Positions 7,592 to 14,421 of a stretch of DNA of 64,000 nt are shown one piece after another. This stretch comes from Coriobacteriaceae bacterium AM100-PB1-1D-6A (GTDB lineage: Bacteria; Actinomycetota; Coriobacteriia; Coriobacteriales; Coriobacteriaceae). The stretch is from contig JAQDNC010000001.1 of assembly GCA_027660625.1 (NCBI GenBank), positions 62,001 through 126,000 of the forward strand. The letters are read 5' to 3'. The first letter of the stretch is position 1; the number at the start of each line of letters is the position of its first letter. Under the pieces are notes generated by a model that was given only the letters and a program-made list of their open reading frames with translations, had not been told where the DNA came from and did no database searches. Made by a program: the position numbers and the translations under genes.

Positions 7592-8773
7592 CTATTTGCG
7601 AGCACCACAGGAGCAGGTGTAGTAAGCAGGCGAATCCGTTACAGTGACTGTCTCATCCCATGCCGCAGAATCTGTAATCGTAACCGTTTCCTCCCATGCC
7701 GCAGAATCTGTTACGGTATTGTATACCGTATGATATGCGCCACATGCTTTATTGCCTGCCATAAGTGCATTATACGCATGAGCTTGTTCATTGCCCGTGA
7801 TATCTGCTCCGCAGCCGTTGCAAATTGAGCGCTCTTCCGTATGGGTCACTGCGGGATGGTACACTTTCTCCGTATGGGTCACCGCCGGATGATGCACGGT
7901 CTCCGTATGAGTCACCGCCGGATGGTAGATATCATACTTATGAACATGTGTCGAGGTTTCATCCTTCTTCGAGGAGCTACCGGAGTTGCTATTGTTGCTT
8001 CCATTCGGCTTGCTGTCGGAACCGCTGTTCCCATTATCCTTCTTGGAGCCGTTGGATGAGCCTGAATCGTTCTTCTTGTTGTCGGAGGTCTCCGGTGTCT
8101 TCGCATCGGACTTCTCTTCCTTGGCCGTCTCCTGCGCCTTTTCGCTCTCCTTCTCGACGGCATCGGCATCGGCGTTCGGGTTCTTCTTGATGTTGTCCTC
8201 GAACTTCTTCACGACCTCAGCGCCCTTGTCTCCGGTCAGGGTGGAATCGCCCTTCTTCACGGCTTCCGCAACGTCCTTGGCAATGGCCGTCAGGTCATCT
8301 TTCGTCACCTTGTCCGCATCCACCTTCTCAAGCGCGATGACGGTACCGCCCGCCTTCCCATCGGTCTTCACGGCAGCGATCTCACTGGACGCGGCCTTGT
8401 AGGTAGAGCCGTCCGCGTTCACCGGCGGGATGAGGGTGACGGTGTAGGTGCCGGACTTGCCGACCTTCACGGTCACCTGCTTGTTCGCGGCGATGGCGGT
8501 GTAGAAGTCCACCTTCCCGTTCGCATCCTCTATATGGGCGATAACGGGCGTGGAAGTGTCCGCATCCCAGCCGTCGGCCTTTACCTCAAGGGTAAGTACC
8601 ATGTCCTGCTTCTCATCGTCCCTTGACTGGGACACCGCAGGAGTGTTCGACCCTACTCCCCATCCGGCATGTGCAAGCGCATAGCCGCCGCCACCGATGA
8701 GGAGCGCGGCGCAGACAAGCCCGGCACCAGCCGCGCAGACCTGCTTGCGGGAGAACTCGCGTCCGAAGAGCAT
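7592..8773 (-). CDS. Membrane-anchored protein with C-terminal Cys pairs, paralogue B
   Basis: A 393-residue paralogue of the 6266-7552 product. It begins directly at MLFGREFSRKQ with a good RBS (AAAGGAAA 6 bp upstream) and so lacks the 41-residue N-terminal extension of its neighbour. It has one membrane segment (about 13-35), a near-identical middle region and a Ser/Asn/Gly/Lys linker. The C-terminus has three copies of a HPAVTHTE-type repeat, CNGCGADI, two DSAAWEETVT-type repeats and a final CSCGARK. The Cys pairs could bind a metal. It lies 39 bp upstream of paralogue A in what looks like one leftward operon, with a small membrane protein and a 49-residue protein ahead of it. Function not recognised. 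Confidence 0.75.
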   Translation of the reverse strand: MLFGREFSRKQVCAAGAGLVCAALLIGGGGYALAHAGWGVGSNTPAVSQSRDDEKQDMVLTLEVKADGWDADTSTPVIAHIEDANGKVDFYTAIAANKQVTVKVGKSGTYTVTLIPPVNADGSTYKAASSEIAAVKTDGKAGGTVIALEKVDADKVTKDDLTAIAKDVAEAVKKGDSTLTGDKGAEVVKKFEDNIKKNPNADADAVEKESEKAQETAKEEKSDAKTPETSDNKKNDSGSSNGSKKDNGNSGSDSKPNGSNNSNSGSSSKKDETSTHVHKYDIYHPAVTHTETVHHPAVTHTEKVYHPAVTHTEERSICNGCGADITGNEQAHAYNALMAGNKACGAYHTVYNTVTDSAAWEETVTITDSAAWDETVTVTDSPAYYTCSCGARK

Positions 8774-8809
8774 AAGCGGTTTCCTTTCTTCTTTTCCTCT
8801 GCACCCCCG

Positions 8810-9256
8810 CTATGCGTTCGCGTCAAGCTGACGCTTGAGATTCGATACCTTCAACCACTGGAGAAGGAAGGCAAAGGGCGCAAATGCAGCCGGGATGGAA
8901 AGAAAAAGCGTCGCTATGAGGAGCAGTCCGAGAGCGTTGCCCCAAACGAACAGCCTTGAGCGCTTGATTGCACGCCATGCGGCGATGTAGCCAGCAGGTA
9001 CCGTGCCGACATAGAACCCGGTAAAGGCTGTTGCAGCCAGCAGGACGGGAACGAGTGCAACGATTCCAATTGCACCCGTCTGAGTTATCAGGGCAGGGGA
9101 ATTAACGAGAAGCAAAAGGAAAACAACTACCGCCGTTATCGCCCCGACGATATAGAGGAACTTCTTCATCAAATCGAAGACTCGTTTTTCCTCATCATAT
9201 TCGGCGCGAATCGCCATAGCGTTGTCTTGGTATATCGGGTGTTGATAGGTTCGCAT
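8810..9256 (-). CDS. Small membrane protein, probably 4 TM
   Basis: A 148-residue protein with hydrophobic stretches around residues 33-50, 57-78, 84-97 and 107-130, and Lys/Arg-rich loops. The size and architecture recall small accessory membrane proteins of conjugative elements, but no specific family is recognised. RBS AAGAAGGT lies 7 bp before ATG 9256. It is the second gene of the leftward operon 9421-6266, 15 bp after the 49-residue ORF and 36 bp before paralogue B. Confidence 0.65.
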   Translation of the reverse strand: MRTYQHPIYQDNAMAIRAEYDEEKRVFDLMKKFLYIVGAITAVVVFLLLLVNSPALITQTGAIGIVALVPVLLAATAFTGFYVGTVPAGYIAAWRAIKRSRLFVWGNALGLLLIATLFLSIPAAFAPFAFLLQWLKVSNLKRQLDANA

Positions 9257-9271
9257 GGTATGACCTTCTTT

Positions 9272-9421
9272 CTAATGTTCTGTATGCAAGTTCTTTAGAA
9301 GTTGCAGTTGCCTGTCCGGGCGGAGTCCTCGACCAAAGGGTTTTGCGATATATGCATAGTCGCTGGGGAAGTCCAATGAGAGCATATCGTCCGTCACTTT
9401 CGGAATCTCCGTATCCACCAT
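9272..9421 (-). CDS. 49-residue hypothetical protein
   Basis: MVDTEIPKVTDDMLSLDF... starts at ATG 9421 behind GAAAGGAACC. A longer frame from 9457 has no RBS. The small soluble product shows no recognised motif. It is first in the leftward operon and faces the XRE regulator gene across the operator-like repeats at 9471-9499. Confidence 0.5.
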   Translation of the reverse strand: MVDTEIPKVTDDMLSLDFPSDYAYIAKPFGRGLRPDRQLQLLKNLHTEH

Positions 9422-9470
9422 GGTTCCTTTCTGGTTGCAATGCCCCAATATTTGCATTGTATTTCAAATT

Positions 9471-9499
9471 GTCACTTATATAGGTGTGACTTATATAGG
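9471..9499. promoter_or_regulatory. Operator-like repeats between operon and XRE regulator
   Basis: ACTTATATAGG is repeated at 9474-9484 and 9489-9499. The half-sites GTCAC/GTGAC (9471-9475, 9486-9490) add dyad symmetry, and the repeats contain TATATA sequences that could be -10 elements. The position between divergent transcripts makes it the likely target of the XRE protein encoded at 9540. Confidence 0.5.
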
Positions 9500-9539
9500 G
9501 TTGGCCTGAATCATTGACACCGGTGGATAGGAGGTGCCG

Positions 9540-9770
9540 ATGACTGAGCTTGACCCCAAGATGCGCGTGGGGCTTCGCATTAAGGAGCTGAGGGGCGAGC
9601 TCGGCATGAGCCAAGAGGCCTTCGCATACTCCATCGAGATGTCTCGCACCTATTTCGCCGAAGTCGAGACAGGCAAGCGAAACGTGTCTATCGAGAATAT
9701 CGAGCGCATCGCAGGCGGGCTTGGCGTCTCTCTGAGAGGGTTTTTCGATTCAGATCTGTTCGATGGTTAG
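9540..9770 (+). CDS. XRE-family HTH transcriptional regulator
   Basis: A 76-residue protein consisting almost entirely of a Cro/CI-type HTH: RIKELRGELGMSQEAFAYSI, then MSRTYFAEVETGKRNVSIEN and IERIAGGLGVSLRGFF. ATG 9540 is chosen because AGGAGG ends 5 bp before it; an upstream GTG is embedded in the RBS. It probably represses the divergent leftward operon (9421-6266) and perhaps itself, through the repeats at 9471-9499. Such single-domain regulators commonly control operons of mobile elements. Confidence 0.85.
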   Translation: MTELDPKMRVGLRIKELRGELGMSQEAFAYSIEMSRTYFAEVETGKRNVSIENIERIAGGLGVSLRGFFDSDLFDG

Positions 9771-9797
9771 TTCGGCTGCCGGCTTCTGACGTCATTT

Positions 9798-9832
9798 AAA
9801 AGTGCCCCGGTGGTAATCGCCGGGGTACTTTT
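9798..9832 (+). terminator. Intrinsic terminator of the XRE gene
   Basis: AAAAGTGCCCCGG / CCGGGGTACTTTT, a 13-bp stem with one G-U pair and a terminal T-run. The symmetrical A/T flanks allow use in both directions, also ending the convergent small gene 9982-9833. Confidence 0.85.
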
Positions 9833-9982
9833 CTAAAGAGGGGGTTCGGCGGCGGCCGCTTCAGCGCGGATGCGCTGTTCGGCCTCTTCGAGGTCCCTGA
9901 TAATCCTTCTCAGCGCCATGCAGCAAAAGAGCATCGACTCATGAAGGCAGGCGAGCTCGTAAACGATATCCTCGAGTTCCAT
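9833..9982 (-). CDS. 49-residue coiled-coil-like hypothetical protein
   Basis: MELEDIVYELACLHESMLFC... continues as one predicted amphipathic helix ending in an Ala/Glu-rich tail (EEAEQRIRAEAAAAEPPL). ATG 9982 is preceded by AGGAG with 5-bp spacing. Convergent with the XRE gene and sharing its terminator. Unknown role. Confidence 0.5.
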   Translation of the reverse strand: MELEDIVYELACLHESMLFCCMALRRIIRDLEEAEQRIRAEAAAAEPPL

Positions 9983-10037
9983 ATGGCTCCTATCGAAAAG
10001 TGAATAGCGTCTCTAATGGTTCCGATGCTGGACGTGG

Positions 10038-10303
10038 GCTGCCGGCGTCCGCCGCGAATCGGCCTCGGCCCCGCGGCCGGGTGGCACCTCCGCTACGCCG
10101 CGTCAAGGGGGCCCATGAGACCCCGCACAAACCTCCGCTCCGCCCCGGTTGGGGGAGGCCGTCATGGCCCCCCCTTGCCCCGTCTCCGCTCCGGTGCGGC
10201 TTTGCAGGGAGCAAAGCCGACGACGACGCGCGGCGTCGCCATTCGGCTTTGCCCGCAGGGGCGAGATGTTAAGGGCCGCGTGCCCGGAACGGAGGAAGAC
10301 ATG
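10038..10303 (+). repeat. 266-bp direct repeat, copy 2 (leader of the intact module)
   Basis: Copy of 5665-5930 directly upstream of the intact DUF2958 gene, including its RBS and start codon. High conservation right up to the ATG, and the internal hairpin, suggest a structured leader or promoter region moved together with the module. Confidence 0.9.
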
Positions 10304-10600
10304 CAGCAGCTGATGACCGAGGAAATCGCCAAGACGGTGCCGAGGCTCTATGGGCAGGACGGGGCGGAGGACCCCACGGTCTACGCCCACTACTTCTCGT
10401 GCGTGAACGGATGGGACTGGTGGCTGCTCGAGTTCGACGGAACGGACGAGGCGTTCGGCCTCGTCGAGGGCTACGACGACGAGCTCGGCTACTTCAGCAT
10501 CAAGGAGATGGCCGAGCTGAACCGCCAGATGGGGTTCGCCGCCGTCGAGCGCGACGAGCACTTCTCCCCGAAGCCGCTCAGCGCCGTCAGGAGGAGGTAG
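10301..10600 (+). CDS. DUF2958 protein
   Basis: A 99-residue protein matching the DUF2958 pattern: VPRLYGQDG, then YFSCVNGWDWWLLEFDG, GLVEGYDDELGYFSI and LNRQMGFAAVERDEHF. Such proteins are common in conjugative plasmids and elements; their biochemical function is unknown. ATG 10301 follows GGAGGAAG. The next gene starts 4 bp after its stop, so they form a two-gene unit. A truncated copy of the pair exists at 5928-6039. Confidence 0.85.
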   Translation: MQQLMTEEIAKTVPRLYGQDGAEDPTVYAHYFSCVNGWDWWLLEFDGTDEAFGLVEGYDDELGYFSIKEMAELNRQMGFAAVERDEHFSPKPLSAVRRR

Positions 10601-10604
10601 ACGC

Positions 10605-11201
10605 ATGGTCGCGGTCGAGTTCGACTCCATGGGCGAGGCGGTCCGCCTCGCCCTCGTGGCCGATGAGTACGCGGGCGGCGGCCTGGCCGTCCTCCTCCTC
10701 GACGCCACGGACCCACGCTCCGAGGGCTACATGGCCGAGTGGGGCGCGCTCACGGCGAGCGTGCCGGCGGCGGCCGAGTGGTTCCGCGGGCGGGGCAACA
10801 TCGCCATCGACGCCGGCGTGCCCGCAGCGCTCCTCGAGGCGCTCGAGGCCGCCGGCACGGTCCGGATGGCGGGCCGCTCGGCGGCGTCCGGGATGGCCCG
10901 CTACCCGCTGGCCACGGTCGCCGGGCACGCCCTCGACGGCATAGGCGGCCTGAGCGAGACCCTCGAGGAGGCGCTCGGCTCGACGGTCGTCGTCGAGTAC
11001 GAGTCGGGCGGCGACGGCGGCGCGTTCGGGGTGGGGACCGCACCGGCGGGCTCGGCCGCGCTCGAGCGCCTCATCGCCGCCGCGAGGTCCGAGGCCGACG
11101 CGTTGGCGGTCGCCGGCGGATGGGCGGCCGTCCGGGTCGGTTTCGGGGACGCCGAGACCATCGACTGCGAGACGGGCCGGACGGTTTACGTCGCGGGGTG
11201 A
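10605..11201 (+). CDS. Uncharacterised acidic protein encoded beside DUF2958
   Basis: A 198-residue, Ala/Gly-rich acidic protein with no signal peptide or membrane segment. The C-terminus (VGFGDAETIDCETGRTVYVAG) is the part preserved in the remnant at 6 kb. I do not recognise a defined domain with confidence. RBS GGAGG overlaps the stop of the DUF2958 gene. Very high GC with strong third-position bias indicates a genuine gene. Function in the element unknown. Confidence 0.7.
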   Translation: MVAVEFDSMGEAVRLALVADEYAGGGLAVLLLDATDPRSEGYMAEWGALTASVPAAAEWFRGRGNIAIDAGVPAALLEALEAAGTVRMAGRSAASGMARYPLATVAGHALDGIGGLSETLEEALGSTVVVEYESGGDGGAFGVGTAPAGSAALERLIAAARSEADALAVAGGWAAVRVGFGDAETIDCETGRTVYVAG

Positions 11202-11557
11202 AATGGGAGGAGGGCGCGGGCGCGGTCCGGATGGGCCGCGCTTTTCCTTTCCCGGGGATACGGAACTCCCACCGTCCAAGTGCCTTGGACGGTGGGAGCT
11301 GGATACGACGATATACTGCGCGTGCAACGGGGACACGCGCCTCCTTTTCGGTTGACTCCACCAGTTCGTACAGAGACTTTTCGATTTCCCGCTTTGATTT
11401 GGAGGTCTGTAACTCCATATTTCTGGAATACGGCACGAGGCTGAGCTTCGAAATCGCGTCTTGCGTCGGTAGATTGTTCCGCGTCCGCGACCAGTTTTTC
11501 AAGGGTGCTAAGCTGGGACTGTATTGAGAGTTCGTTTAGGTGGTTCACATTGTCCAT
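11186..11557 (-). CDS. Putative leader-type peptide precursor (RiPP-like)
   Basis: A 123-residue frame starting MDNVNHLNELSIQSQL at ATG 11557. Residues 25-50 (DARRDFEAQPRAVFQKYGV) resemble the 'DPEFRARLLADPRAVLAEYG' helix typical of Nif11/NHLP-type leaders of ribosomally made modified peptides. A short Gly-rich, Cys-containing segment, GGACPRCTRSISSYPAP, follows and could be a core. The last 40 residues are encoded by the 11266-11298 hairpin and the GC-rich end of the convergent gene, and look less like real protein. No modification enzyme is nearby. The next gene (divergent) encodes an SdpI-like membrane protein. The segment is lower in GC than its neighbours. Peptide-precursor identity is an inference. 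Confidence 0.4.
   Translation of the reverse strand: MDNVNHLNELSIQSQLSTLEKLVADAEQSTDARRDFEAQPRAVFQKYGVTDLQIKAGNRKVSVRTGGVNRKGGACPRCTRSISSYPAPTVQGTWTVGVPYPRERKSAAHPDRARALLPFHPAT
11266..11298. terminator. Perfect 15-bp hairpin with 3-base loop
   Basis: CTCCCACCGTCCAAG-tgc-CTTGGACGGTGGGAG, 65 bp after the 198-residue gene and inside the convergent leader-peptide frame. No T-run follows on either strand. It is probably a transcript-end or mRNA-stabilising structure. Confidence 0.6.
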
Positions 11558-11658
11558 AGCGGTGACCACCAATGTTGAATAGCTGTCTTGAAAGACTGTG
11601 TATTTATACTTGATTTAAGACGGAGTGGAATGTGAGCGCGCAAGGAGATGCGGAATCG

Positions 11659-12165
11659 ATGAGAGCCTCAAAAAAAATTACCGCAGTGTTATCATCCTTC
11701 ATCCTCTCTATTCTTCCATTTCTGATTCTATGGGCGGCTTGGTCAGTCCTCCCTGATACAATTCCCGCTCATTGGAGTGGGGGTGTGGTTGATCGATGGG
11801 GTAATAAGCTTGAATTGCTGGTTGTTCCGCTGTTTTCTCTGATTGGTTCTATTGCAATTTCTGTGTACCTTATTGTTTCCACGCGGCGAAGAGAGTTCGC
11901 GGATTTCTCTGTTCGAATGCGACGGGACTTTGTTGCGTGCTATATTTCTAGTCTTCTTTTATCGACAACCTGCTCAGTGATAATTGTCGTTTGGGTTCAG
12001 TTGATTCTTGCGCAAAACACTGCGGTTGATGGGGGACTTGGACTATCGATCCTGTATTCCCTTCCCGGGCTATATGTGATCTTGTGCGCCTTGCCGCCTT
12101 TTTATGCGAGCGGCGAGAGCAAAAAGGCAGAGCGCCTGATAACAGTTCTTATTGGCGGCGCGTAG
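11659..12165 (+). CDS. SdpI/DUF1648-like membrane protein interrupted by in-frame TAG
   Basis: A 168-residue frame with membrane segments near residues 8-28, 52-75, 92-115 and 130-148. It carries the DUF1648 signature LPDTIPAHWSGGVVDRWGNK, seen in SdpI-type immunity/signalling proteins. The frame stays open after TAG 12163-12165 for 39 more codons (to TGA 12283), encoding another hydrophobic segment (SYAMIGLMILFCAFEIV). The original protein was therefore longer, and a single stop mutation or deliberate readthrough separates the last helix. ATG 11659 follows AAGGAG; GTG 11632 is an alternative. It is divergent from the leader-type peptide gene, which suggests, but does not prove, a peptide/immunity pair. 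Confidence 0.65.
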   Translation: MRASKKITAVLSSFILSILPFLILWAAWSVLPDTIPAHWSGGVVDRWGNKLELLVVPLFSLIGSIAISVYLIVSTRRREFADFSVRMRRDFVACYISSLLLSTTCSVIIVVWVQLILAQNTAVDGGLGLSILYSLPGLYVILCALPPFYASGESKKAERLITVLIGGA

Positions 12166-12389
12166 ATCGTTCTTTGTGGAATCGTGCTTGACGGTTCGGC
12201 TGCCTCTTATGCGATGATTGGACTGATGATTCTGTTCTGTGCGTTTGAGATTGTGTCACAGGTAAGGGATAGCCGGTCCTTATGAGCAGGATAAGGGCGC
12301 ACTACGGGCGCCCGGGATTTTGCGGCGCAACTCGGCGTGCCGAGTTCGTTTCCGCTGGCAGCGTGGGCAGATAAACCGAAAGACTGCCG

Positions 12390-12435
12390 CGGCCCGCCGT
12401 CATACGCGCCTCGCGCGCCGTATGACGGCGGGCCG
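12390..12435. terminator. 17-bp-stem terminator after the mobilization operon
   Basis: CGGCCCGCCGTCATACG / CGTATGACGGCGGGCCG (12390-12406 and 12419-12435), followed by TTTT on the + strand. It lies 28 bp beyond the traG stop and would also block transcripts coming from the SdpI-like gene. Confidence 0.75.
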
Positions 12436-12462
12436 TTTTCGCAGGCAGGGCCGTATGACGCA

Positions 12463-14421
12463 TCAGAACCCGTCGGGCGCGGCGGATACCTTGCGCTTCC
12501 TGCCGCCGGACGGCGACCCCTTGGGCTTTTTCGGTTTCTCCGGGAAGCGCCACACCGGTGCCGGGGAGGTGTTCCGGACCTCCCCCTCGAGCGCCCGCGC
12601 GAGCAGCGCGCCCTCGGCCTCCGGCGACGTCATGCCGAGCAGCGGTCCCAGGAACGTCTCGGTGATGTCGCGGCTGGCGAGTGCCATCGGGCCCTCCGCG
12701 TCGATCACGAGCGCGCCGTTCTCGCGCGCGCTCCAGGCCATGAGCTCTGACGGGGTGATCAGCGGCCGGCGCGCCACGGAGAACGACTTGCCGGACGAGG
12801 AGCTCTGCGTCCCCTTGGTGGAGCTCTGCCCGGTCGTCTTGACGCTGTAGTCGCCGAGACGCTTGCTGATCTCCTCCGCCTCGCCGACGGACTCCACCGA
12901 GAGGACGACCTGGGTGCCGAGCAGCGCCAGCAGCGCGTCCGACTCCGCCCTGGAGTAACCGCATCGCGCCTCGAGCAGATGGGTGTTCTGGAGCACGAAG
13001 ACGACGTGCAGCCCGATGCTGCGGACCTCCGCGAGGTCGCCGAGGAGGCGGGGGATCTTGGGGATCCCGGACCCCTCGTCGATGGCGAGCAGGGTCTCCG
13101 CCGGCAGCCTGCCGCCGGACAGGCGCGCGATCTCGCGCAGTGCCGACAGCGCCTGGGAGAAGATGCACGAGACGAGCGCGCCGCGGTCGCCGCGGTCCGT
13201 CGCGCTGGCGATGTAGAGGATGGTGGGCCTGCGCCCGACCGATGCGAGGTCGACCTCGCCGTCCCAGAGCATGCGGCTGACGTCGTCGTCGCAGAAGGAC
13301 ATGAGGTAGTTGCGCGCGGTGGAGACGAGGGCCTCGCCCCCGCCGCCGTTCGACGAGGCGACGAGGAGGAACTGGCGCGCCGGGTTTCCCGCCGGCAGGT
13401 CCGCGGCGAGCTCCTCCAGCGACTTTACCGCGCTCTTCCCGTCGCGGGGCTCCAGGAGCGCGAGCACGGTCGAGAGGTTCCGGGCGCCGTCGGGGATCCG
13501 CCCGTCCGTTATCGCGAGCAGGCAGAGGCCGGTCAGCAGGTTGCGGCTGGCGTCCGTGAAGAACCTCTGGCCAGAGGAGAAGGCGTCGGGCACGATGGAG
13601 GACGACAGCTCGCGGAGCTCGGCCACGGCACCGGCGACGCCCTCGGTCCCGAGTGCCGCGATGGCGCGGTCGAGGGGGTTGAACCTCGCCGACTTGACGG
13701 GCTCGTCGAGCCGGATGGCGACGACCTCCATCCCGGCCCTCCTGGCGAGCGGCTCGGTCCATGCGCGGATCTCGGACTTCGGGTCGTGGACGATGACGGA
13801 GGTCGGTACCCCGTGGGCGTTGCGGTCGATCGCAGCCGCAATTGATGGCGCCAGCGCGCGTCTGCTTTTGCCGGCGCCACTGCCCGCCCTTATGAGGCAG
13901 TGGACGGCGGGGACCATCGCGATCCCGCCGCCGATGCAGCCGGCCGCCACGAGCCCCTCCGCGGCGGCCTTCCCGTCCCAGGGAGGGCAGCGCCTCGCGA
14001 CCCTGGAGGGCCTCGACTCGAGCCAGGCGTCCCCGTGCGTGCGCGTGGGCGCGCGGTCGCCGGCGAACGTCCCGTCGTGGAGCCTCGCCCATGAGCGGCC
14101 CCAAGAAACGAATCCGAGCGCGAGGACGGAGGCCGCGACGAGGGCGAGCGCCGCGAGCAGCTCGCCCGCCTGGCCCGACGCCGCCGCATCGGCGGCCGCC
14201 TCGAGGGGGCCGCGGAAGACGTAGTCGGGCTCGGGCCCCGGGTCGGCCGTGGGCAGTCGCAGCAGGACGGAGAGGCCCGAGATGAGGGATAGAGTCCACC
14301 ACCTGGCGTAGTCCCAGGCGCCGGCGGTCGCGGTGCAGGCGATGGTGGCGGCGACGCCGTGGGCCGCGAGCGTGCCGGCGAGTTCCTTTTTCATGTCGCG
14401 GTTGAAGGATTTTGGTTTCAT
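12463..14421 (-). CDS. TraG/VirD4-type coupling ATPase
   Basis: A 652-residue type IV coupling protein that would bring the relaxase-DNA complex to a mating pore. Two N-terminal membrane segments (about 20-60 and 85-110) are followed by the ATPase with Walker A RAGSGAGKSRRA (near residue 185) and the typical HDPKSEI a short way on. A Walker B-like LLAIDEG lies near residue 450, and FVLQNTHLLEARCGY follows. The C-terminal tail is Lys/Pro-rich. ATG 14421 overlaps the relaxase stop by 4 bp (ATGA), showing translational coupling. High GC like the relaxase and MobC. No VirB4 homologue is present in the element, so it must rely on the mating pore of a co-resident element. Confidence 0.9.
   Translation of the reverse strand: MKPKSFNRDMKKELAGTLAAHGVAATIACTATAGAWDYARWWTLSLISGLSVLLRLPTADPGPEPDYVFRGPLEAAADAAASGQAGELLAALALVAASVLALGFVSWGRSWARLHDGTFAGDRAPTRTHGDAWLESRPSRVARRCPPWDGKAAAEGLVAAGCIGGGIAMVPAVHCLIRAGSGAGKSRRALAPSIAAAIDRNAHGVPTSVIVHDPKSEIRAWTEPLARRAGMEVVAIRLDEPVKSARFNPLDRAIAALGTEGVAGAVAELRELSSSIVPDAFSSGQRFFTDASRNLLTGLCLLAITDGRIPDGARNLSTVLALLEPRDGKSAVKSLEELAADLPAGNPARQFLLVASSNGGGGEALVSTARNYLMSFCDDDVSRMLWDGEVDLASVGRRPTILYIASATDRGDRGALVSCIFSQALSALREIARLSGGRLPAETLLAIDEGSGIPKIPRLLGDLAEVRSIGLHVVFVLQNTHLLEARCGYSRAESDALLALLGTQVVLSVESVGEAEEISKRLGDYSVKTTGQSSTKGTQSSSSGKSFSVARRPLITPSELMAWSARENGALVIDAEGPMALASRDITETFLGPLLGMTSPEAEGALLARALEGEVRNTSPAPVWRFPEKPKKPKGSPSGGRKRKVSAAPDGF

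Noticed and set aside
12302..14302. 666-residue frame overlapping traG in another frame
   Set aside because: Arg/Pro/Gly-rich low-complexity product typical of a frame shadow; traG motifs are on the other frame.
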